A stretch of 20,906 bases of DNA from JBFLYC01 sp040756735 (GTDB lineage Bacteria > Bacillota > DSM-16504 > Desulfitibacterales > Desulfitibacteraceae), in contig JBFLYC010000042.1 of the NCBI GenBank assembly GCA_040756735.1, positions 1 through 20,906 on the forward strand, in the 5' to 3' direction. Positions 15,355 to 20,906 of this stretch are shown piece after piece. Below the pieces are notes generated by a model. That model was not told the DNA's origin and did not search any database. It saw nothing but the letters and a program-made list of their open reading frames with translations. The translations under genes and the position numbers were made by a program. Every line of letters starts with the position of its first letter. Positions within the stretch are counted from its first letter, which is position 1.

Positions 15355-16956
15355 CTATTCTCTATAAATATCATAGAAAAATACTACATGTGGATATGCA
15401 GGATTATCCTTATATCCCTTTATTGATTTATTGTAAATACTTACATACTGTTTATCGTATGCAAATATTGCGGGAGCCTCTTCAATCAGTATTTCTTGTG
15501 CTTTTATAAAAGTTTCCTCTGCTTTCTTGACATCAACCCCGCTCTGCTGGGCACCTTCATCTATTAACCTATCGAACTCATCATTCTCCCAGTAAGCAAG
15601 GTTAAATGAAATTTCGTTCTGTTTATGGAACATGCTGTAAAGAAATGAATATGGGCTTGCAATGTCCGGCCACCAATAAAACATGAATATATCTTGCCGT
15701 TTATTAGGATCCTTATTCTTTGACATCTCCCACCGCGAATCCCATGGCATCGCCCTTATTTCCAGGTCAACATTAATTTTTGAAAGTTCCGCTTTATAAA
15801 GTTCTGCGGCTTTCTTTTGCACTTCATCCCCTGCGTTATAAGTTAAAAGCAGTTTAAATCCGCCATTTGGATAGCCTGCTTGTTTTAATAATTCCTTTGC
15901 CTTTTCAATATCGTGCTTATACTGGAAGAGGTTTTCCCCATGCCCCCAAAGCCCAAAGGGAACAGGGCCTTTTGACTGTCTTGCATAATTACCTGCTGCA
16001 TATTTAATTGCATCCTCATATGGAAATGCATAAGAAAGCGCCTGTCTTACAAGCTTATTATCAAGAGGTTTTCTATCTGTATTAAGCAGCATTATTAAAT
16101 TTTCAAACGACGGACCAGGTTCGATAACAATGTTCGGATTATTCTTTAATGCCTCTAAATCCTCATAAGGCAGTTCCCTTGTGATATCAAGTTCCCCTTT
16201 TTCTAGCATCTGGCGGCGAGTTGCAGTTTCGGGAATTTTCTTTATAACCACTTTGTCAAAATGCTTTCCGTCCCATCCTCTCCAATAGTCGTCAAATTTT
16301 GTTAAAACAACCTGCTGCCCCATTACAAAGCTTTCAAGCTTATAGGGGCCTGAACCAGCCTCATTACCCTGTGTAAGCCATCCTTCCGGATGCGATTTTA
16401 CAGCTGTTGGAGACATGATAAACGCAGCATACGGTGATGCGGCTATAAAATCAAGAGGAGCCGCATATTTTAATTTAAACTCAACAGTATAATCATCTTT
16501 TACATTTATTTCTTTAACCGGATCCCAAATATAGCAAGCGCCTTTCCCCAGTTTTATTGTCCTTTCAACAGAGAATTTGACAGCTTCAGCATTTAGGTCA
16601 GTGCCGTCATGAAATTTGACACCTTTCCTTATATGGAATGTCCATGTCATCCCATCTTCACTTTTAGTGTAATCCGTGGCAAGTATTGGTATAAATTTCC
16701 TTTCAGACGGGTCGTACCTAAGCAAAGTTTCATAAATACTGTTTAAAGGTACAATCCCGTTAGAATATTCTACACTGGGGTCGAAGTCTGTATAGGGCTC
16801 ACTGTACCATCCAAATAAAACTATTTGTTTTGGTGCGTTTGCCCCATTTTGATTAGAGGAATTTGCGTTTTGGCTTCCACAACTCGTGAGTATTAAAGAA
16901 ACTGTTAAAAGAACAATAAGCCACAAAAATTGTTTAGATATAAAAAATTTTTTCAA
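15355..16956 (-). CDS. Extracellular solute-binding lipoprotein, family 5 (Dpp/Opp type)
   Basis: The 533-residue protein starts with a lysine-rich, hydrophobic signal and lipobox LTSC (C26), so it should be lipid-anchored outside the membrane. The mature part follows family 5 binding proteins: IYETLLRYDPSERKFIPILA near residue 75, WTFHIRKGVKFHDGTDLNAEAV near 130, then GSGPYKLESF and VRQALSYAF. It captures the substrate and passes it to DppB/DppC; family members bind peptides, nickel chelates or other small solutes. The start is a TTG at 16956 with GGGGGG six bases upstream. It is the first gene of the transporter operon, divergent from the pucR-like gene, with an IS relic and an operator-like repeat in its leader. 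Confidence 0.92.
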   Translation of the reverse strand: MKKFFISKQFLWLIVLLTVSLILTSCGSQNANSSNQNGANAPKQIVLFGWYSEPYTDFDPSVEYSNGIVPLNSIYETLLRYDPSERKFIPILATDYTKSEDGMTWTFHIRKGVKFHDGTDLNAEAVKFSVERTIKLGKGACYIWDPVKEINVKDDYTVEFKLKYAAPLDFIAASPYAAFIMSPTAVKSHPEGWLTQGNEAGSGPYKLESFVMGQQVVLTKFDDYWRGWDGKHFDKVVIKKIPETATRRQMLEKGELDITRELPYEDLEALKNNPNIVIEPGPSFENLIMLLNTDRKPLDNKLVRQALSYAFPYEDAIKYAAGNYARQSKGPVPFGLWGHGENLFQYKHDIEKAKELLKQAGYPNGGFKLLLTYNAGDEVQKKAAELYKAELSKINVDLEIRAMPWDSRWEMSKNKDPNKRQDIFMFYWWPDIASPYSFLYSMFHKQNEISFNLAYWENDEFDRLIDEGAQQSGVDVKKAEETFIKAQEILIEEAPAIFAYDKQYVSIYNKSIKGYKDNPAYPHVVFFYDIYRE

Positions 16957-17026
16957 AACAATCCCCCCTTAATTTTCCTAATGAATTTAATGTAAAAGCA
17001 GGAAATAATTATATATGAAAACTTTT

Positions 17027-17257
17027 ATCACCTCCTTTTCGGCTTCGTACTGTTTGCGCATTTTCTCTACTTTGCCAGCAACTCGAGTAAAGAGGCTAAG
17101 AAGATTCTCAATGGCTTCTGCTCTCCATCAATCAGAACCGTGGGATGATGTTTCCGAGGCTGTCTGGGCAATGGTTTTCTCCTCCCGGAGCAACTGAAGA
17201 ACAATATTCGCTTTTTCGTCTGGCTTGTAAGTTTTTCTTTTTTCTCTAGTTCCATTA
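17027..17257 (-). pseudogene. Decayed IS3-type transposase OrfA fragment (HTH_Tnp_1)
   Basis: One minus-strand frame reads GTREKRKTYKPDEKANIVLQ then LLREEKTIAQTASETSSHGS, a stop at 17130-17128, then WRAEAIENLLSLF and KVEKMRKQYEAEKE. This is the N-terminal helix-turn-helix part of IS3-family OrfA, where the expected wording is close to IASEYGVHPNQLHRW. The start codon is out of frame by one base, an in-frame stop interrupts it, and the coiled-coil tail runs out after EAEKE. No OrfB or terminal repeat is visible. It lies inside the leader of the transporter operon, so an insertion shaped this promoter region and then decayed. Confidence 0.75.
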
Positions 17258-17265
17258 TTAAACTA

Positions 17266-17344
17266 ATTATACGTCTACGTCAATTCAAAAAATGTAAACA
17301 TTGTAATTTTTATAAAAATTTTATGATGTAATTTAAAATAATTT
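17266..17344 (-). promoter_or_regulatory. Transporter-operon promoter region with operator-like repeat, copy 2
   Basis: TATAAT on the minus strand (17271-17266) is a perfect -10 box, but no TTGACA-like -35 lies at normal spacing. The 65-base repeat at 17280-17344 abuts it; its dyad (17298-17329, 10 of 14 arm positions matching) is centred about 54 bases before the expected transcription start, a usual place for an activator. The same element stands before the second NicX-like unit. PucR-family activation is an inference from the divergent gene. From this -10 to the binding-protein start is about 310 bases of leader that contains the IS relic. A promoter closer to the gene is not excluded. Confidence 0.5.
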
Positions 17345-17483
17345 CAAAATTAGCATCAATAGCTATTTTTTAAAAAAGTCAAACATTTTTTGTAAAAATT
17401 GTAATTGTGTATCCTCAAAGTGTTCATTATGCAATAAATACTCAAAGCACAAATAAAAATAACACTCATTTTTTATGCAAAAA

Positions 17484-17554
17484 TGATATAATTATTCATA
17501 GTAAAAATAAATGGTCATATATATGATATCTATATTAACAGTTCTATTTGGAGG
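17484..17554 (+). promoter_or_regulatory. Possible pucR-like gene promoter and ribosome site
   Basis: TATAAT at 17487-17492 is a consensus -10 box without a recognisable -35. GGAGG at 17550-17554 precedes the ATG by eight bases. Upstream, at about 17389-17405, TTGTAAAAATT repeats an 11-base stretch found in the dyad at 3420-3451, so the regulator may also bind near its own promoter. Confidence 0.4.
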
Positions 17555-17562
17555 AATGCAAA

Positions 17563-18723
17563 ATGCCAATAACGGTTAAAAGTATACTGAAACTGAATAT
17601 TTTTAACAATATTAAGGCTATTGCAGGTAAATCCGGACTAAACAGAATAGTCAAAAGGGTCAGCGTCATAGACTGTCCTATTGATGGAACGAATCTCATT
17701 GAAAAAAAAATTTTTTCTGAAGGGGATTTCTTTATATCAAATTTTTGTGTGGTAAAAGATGACACTGTTGAAATGCTTAAATTAATAGAATTCCTTAATC
17801 TCTCAAAATCTTGTTGCTTGTGTATTGTCGATCAATATTTAACCGAGCTTCCCGATGAAATCGTTAATTATGCAAATAAAAACTCGTATCCTGTAATTCT
17901 AATTGATCAGGACACACCTTATGGGGACATCATTAGAGATGTGATGGAACTAATTGTCCTAGAGAAAATTGATGTCATAAATGAGATAAGGATTAACAAC
18001 TTGCTAAATTCTAATAATGAAAGAGATATTGCAAAGGCTGCAAATGAAATAAACTGCAATTTTAAGGAAAATGTTATTACCCTTTATTCAACTAATTATG
18101 ATAATCGCAATGAGATTAATCGTTTAATTGAAGATATCAACAAAATAAAGACATACTCCGCTTCAGCATGTCTTTTTAAAAATGGGGTTATAATCATCCT
18201 AACCTTTGATAAGAATGAAATAAAGTATATCAATAATAAAGTAAACTATATTATTGAAAGAATAAAATGTCTGGGTGATTCTCAAATTGGTATAAGCAAT
18301 GTATATACCGGTATTGAAAAAATTAAAAAAAGCATTAGCGAAGCTCAAATCTCATGCGATATAGCCAAAAATACAAATAAGGATATTATATACTATAACC
18401 ACATCGGCATCTATAAACTTCTAACGCCGCTGATAGATAAATCAGAACTTGAAGATTTTTGCAAAAAATATATATCTCCAATTAAAAGATACGATGAAAA
18501 ATATAAATCAAATCTGCTTGAAACTGCCATTAATTTTATAAACAATGACGGTAACTATAAAAAAGTAGCCACAATAATGTACCAACACGAGAACACAATT
18601 CGTCATAGAATAATAAAGCTTAAGCAAATACTTAATATGGAGGACAAAAAAATTGAATTTTACTCAAATCTTTATATTGCAATTAAAGCATATGCCCTTT
18701 TAACAGCTAAAGGGGCTTTTTAA
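17563..18723 (+). CDS. PucR-family transcriptional regulator
   Basis: The 386-residue protein has an N-terminal PucR ligand domain (about 1-125, starting ITVKSILKLN and containing GLNRIVKRVSVIDCP), a middle GGDEF-like segment of the CdaR type (about 150-290), and a C-terminal helix-turn-helix at about 325-375 (INNDGNYKKVATIMYQHENT and IRHRIIKLKQILN). PucR proteins usually activate purine, allantoin, polyamine or amino-acid catabolic genes in response to the substrate. An open frame extends to a TTG at 17548, but that codon overlaps GGAGG, which serves ATG 17563. It is divergent from the transporter operon and is the only intact regulator in the window, so it is the prime candidate for control of the island. 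Confidence 0.88.
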   Translation: MPITVKSILKLNIFNNIKAIAGKSGLNRIVKRVSVIDCPIDGTNLIEKKIFSEGDFFISNFCVVKDDTVEMLKLIEFLNLSKSCCLCIVDQYLTELPDEIVNYANKNSYPVILIDQDTPYGDIIRDVMELIVLEKIDVINEIRINNLLNSNNERDIAKAANEINCNFKENVITLYSTNYDNRNEINRLIEDINKIKTYSASACLFKNGVIIILTFDKNEIKYINNKVNYIIERIKCLGDSQIGISNVYTGIEKIKKSISEAQISCDIAKNTNKDIIYYNHIGIYKLLTPLIDKSELEDFCKKYISPIKRYDEKYKSNLLETAINFINNDGNYKKVATIMYQHENTIRHRIIKLKQILNMEDKKIEFYSNLYIAIKAYALLTAKGAF

Positions 18724-18803
18724 GGGAAAGTCATTAGCTGATTTACCCGATTGTTTGCCAGTATGCCATTCGCTTTAAAGCTCGTAAGTAAAACATAATA
18801 ATT

Positions 18804-18887
18804 AAAAAACGGTAAGAAAAGTGACCATTCCGTGGCAATAATACTTACCACTGGTCATTTTTCTTACCGTTTTAATCGCTTAAGATG
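18804..18887. repeat. 84-base palindromic repeat, copy 2 (terminator-like)
   Basis: This is the second copy of the element at 368-451, with four differences, all in the centre. It lies between the convergent pucR-like gene and the sigma54-activator pseudogene, two bases after the TGA of the latter. The hairpin has T-runs on both sides (four on plus, six on minus) and could stop transcription from both directions. Confidence 0.75.
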
Positions 18888-18888
18888 G

Positions 18889-20477
18889 TCAGGAATATAA
18901 ACCGTATTTTTTGATTTTGTTGAGAATGGTCGTGTGAGAAACGCCCAGGGCTTTAGCAGTCCGGCGAATCCCCCCAAACTCTTTCAAAGCTTGAAGCAGA
19001 AATTTTCGTTCGAAACACCCCACAACCTGGTCCAGGGTTTGGTTTTTCCATGCCCAGGTTTCTTCCCTTTCACCCAAATCTTCCTTGGTAATCCTGCTCT
19101 CCTTTTGATCGTCAAAATAATCGAGCTTAATGTGTTCCGGAATTATTTTTTCATCAGGAGTTAAGATCATGGCACGTTCCAGAACGTTTTCTAACTCCCG
19201 GATATTTCCCGGCCAATGGTACGCCATTAATTTATCTAAAGCTTCCTCCGAAATACTTTCCCACCCTTTTATTAAGTCGAGAGTTAAACTTGTTGATCAG
19301 GTGCCTTACCAGTATAGGGATATCTTCTTTTCTTTGGCGCAGAGGAGGAATAAAAATGGGAACCACATTTAAGCGATAATAAAGGTCTTCCCGAAAAGTT
19401 CCTAACTTCATCATATCTTCTAAATTCCGGTTAGTAGCGGCAATGATCCTCACATCAACCGGATGCTCTTTACTGTCACCAATCTTCCTCACCTGGCCTT
19501 CCTGGAGCACACGGAGCAGCTTAACCTGTAAACGGGGAGAAAGTTCCCCGATTTCATCAAGGAACAAGGTCCCGTTATGAGCATATTCAATAAGACCGGT
19601 CTTTCCCCCTTACTTGCCCCGGTAAAGGCTCCTTCTACATATCCAAAAAGTTCACTTTCCAATAAATTTTCCGGAAGAGCGGCACAGTTTATGGGGACAA
19701 AGGGCTTTCCGCTCCGGAAAGCTTTCCATATGAATAGCCCGGGCGAAAAGTTCTTTTCCGGTACCGCTTTCTCCCCGGATCAAAACAGTAGAATCCCCTT
19801 TTGCCACTATTTTCCCCAGGTCTAAAACCTTTCTTAAGGACTTGCTGTTTCCCAATATATCATTGAAAGTGGTCAGCTGTGGACCTGTAACAGTGTAAAC
19901 AAGCCGTTTCACATCTGACATGTCTTTAATACAAATTACCGCCCCTACAATGTTTCCCTGTCGTCTTTTAATGGCCTCCCAGAACTAAGCAGGCTAACCC
20001 GCCCTTGAGGTATTGGAAGACTGACCTTTTTATAGTTGTAAGATTTTCCCTCATCAAGACAGCCGGTAATCAAAGCATCTGCCGATATCGCTTCTTTAAT
20101 GTTTTTTCCCAGCACATTGGATGCCGACACTTTCAGGATATGTTCTGCCGCGGGATTAAAGGCACTAATAATTCCCCTTTCGTTAACCGCGATAATACCT
20201 TCACTGACGGAATCCAGCACTGCTTTTATTTTGAATTCCCTTTCCTCTGCCGGCATCATAGAGACCGGCTCGATTCCGGTAACTCCTGCAATTTGTTTTA
20301 GCTCATTGATAATTTTTTTAAATCGGATGAATCCATTTTTTCGATATGAAGAAAAAGGCACCCGGCCTGGATTTCCAGAGACAAAATATTAAGTCCCCGG
20401 TTAAAGATCACCCGAGACACATCAAAAACAAAACCAACCCGGTCGGTAAAACTGATTTTCAGCCTGGGGCTTTCCAA
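18889..20477 (-). pseudogene. TyrR-like ACT-PAS-sigma54 activator, frameshifted pseudogene
   Basis: Joined across frames, this encodes a regulator of about 530 residues: an N-terminal ACT-like domain (KISFTDRVGFVFDVSRVIF), a PAS domain (AVLDSVSEGIIAVNERGIIS), a sigma54 AAA+ domain (Walker A GESGTGKE; FLDEIGELSPRLQVKLLRVLQEG) and a C-terminal Fis-type helix-turn-helix (GIRRTAKALGVSHTTILNKI). The TTG start at 20477 follows AAGGAGG. Frame changes occur near 20313-20319 (seven-A run), 19953-19958, about 19716-19726, about 19600-19608 (G-run) and about 19255-19266. The missing GAFTGA-type segment reappears when the frames are joined (GAFTGA near 19620). With five breaks it cannot be functional. 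TyrR-type proteins respond to aromatic or other amino acids. Confidence 0.85.
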
Positions 20478-20814
20478 GTTAGGCCCTCCTTTATACTAAT
20501 ACTAGGTAAATGATTATGTATTTGACACGGACAGCCTTTTCCCTTTTTTGTGCAAAAAAAGATGCCTGTTCATAGGAAAGCAGCTTTATTCTCATCGGCC
20601 AAAATACAGAGCTGACGCATGACTATAACCCTTAGCTATACCAGTAGATAAGAAAGAATTAAAAAAAATTTTGGGTTCTTTCGCATCGAGCGATATATCA
20701 ATGCAACATATCTCCTTAATGGAAAGCAATAACCGATAAATAATTCTGGGCAAATAAAGCGCCGTCCTGTATAATAAGGGGCTCTTACTCATAATCGTGG
20801 GATAAAGCTGGACA
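20478..20814. other. Intergenic region without a recognised gene
   Basis: This stretch upstream of the activator pseudogene contains a short AT palindrome (TTTTTTG TG CAAAAAA, about 20543-20559). It also holds a 66-codon minus-strand frame (20592-20792) that has no ribosome site and no family resemblance I can see. I assign no gene here. Confidence 0.5.
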
Positions 20815-20842
20815 TTGACCCTGCTCTATGTTATGATAAAAT
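20815..20842 (+). promoter_or_regulatory. Sigma-A-type promoter for the right-edge gene
   Basis: TTGACC at 20815-20820 and TAAAAT at 20837-20842 are separated by 16 bases, a good housekeeping-type promoter, 27 bases ahead of an ATG with GGAGA. Confidence 0.6.
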
Positions 20843-20869
20843 AAAAAGAATTGAGCAGGAGAGATGATT

Positions 20870-20906
20870 ATGTCAGGTAAATTGAGCTGGAAAGACGTCC
20901 TCATAA
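20870..20906 (+). CDS. Start of a gene cut by the window edge, possibly IS66-type accessory protein
   Basis: ATG at 20870 follows GCAGGAGAGATGATT, a good ribosome site, and a promoter. Only twelve residues are visible (MSGKLSWKDVLI). The wording resembles the start of IS66-type TnpA accessory proteins, where a WKxxI pattern is common, but twelve residues are too few to decide, so the family name is tentative. Confidence 0.5.
   Translation, partial: MSGKLSWKDVLI

Noticed and set aside
17067..17255. 62-codon minus-strand frame beginning MELEKKEKL
   Set aside because: It is an out-of-frame reading of the IS3 OrfA relic; the family-like sequence is in another frame.
20552..20566. Possible sigma54 promoter (GG and GC boxes) on the minus strand before the activator pseudogene
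   Set aside because: The GG and GC are separated by eleven bases instead of ten, and the match outside them is poor.
20592..20792. 66-codon minus-strand open frame
   Set aside because: No ribosome site, no recognisable motif and no operon partner; probably chance.

Overview
The window is low-G+C DNA. Its AGGAGG-type ribosome sites, frequent TTG and GTG starts, PucR-type and TyrR-type regulators and peptide-type ABC transporter suggest a Clostridia-like Firmicute, perhaps an amino-acid or peptide fermenter. No rRNA or tRNA is present, so the taxon is an inference from style only.

Layout. The left edge holds the start of a DUF4338/DruA-like gene (minus strand). From about 444 to 16956 nearly everything is on the minus strand and reads as one catabolic island. 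In transcription order it contains: a lipoprotein substrate-binding protein; two permeases and two ATPases of a Dpp/Opp-type importer; a DUF917 enzyme; a NicX/M29-fold enzyme; an Asp/Glu/hydantoin racemase; then a second racemase, a second DUF917 protein, a third racemase, an M29-type metallopeptidase and an unrecognised 279-residue protein. After a new regulatory segment come a second NicX/M29-fold enzyme, a fourth racemase and a DMT-family transporter. A divergent PucR-family regulator (plus strand) faces the transporter operon across about 600 bases. Beyond it lies a frameshifted ACT-PAS-sigma54 activator pseudogene. At the right edge is the first part of a plus-strand gene with a good promoter and ribosome site.

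How it may work (inference). PucR senses a nitrogenous compound, the importer brings it in, and repeated sets of racemase, DUF917 and metal-dependent M29-fold enzymes process it. The racemase and DUF917 families point to a hydantoin-like, cyclic amide or D/L-amino-acid-derived substrate. No classical hydantoinase (HyuA/HyuB or dihydropyrimidinase type) is present, so the pathway is not a textbook one.

Three pairs of non-coding repeats are the least explained content. (1) A roughly 180-base element at 8152-8335 and 15168-15346 has conserved hairpins and is followed in each copy by a different terminator ahead of the next gene. It resembles a riboswitch or attenuator cassette, or a small mobile element. 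(2) A 64/65-base AT-rich element with a long dyad lies at 3403-3466 and 17280-17344, upstream of the two NicX-containing transcription units; it is a candidate operator. (3) An 84-base palindromic element lies at 368-451 and 18804-18887, immediately after two minus-strand genes.

Decay marks are also visible. An IS3-type OrfA relic lies in the transporter leader. The C-terminal tail of a lost ABC ATPase lies just before the second NicX-like gene, which suggests that the left module is the remnant of a duplicated transporter operon.
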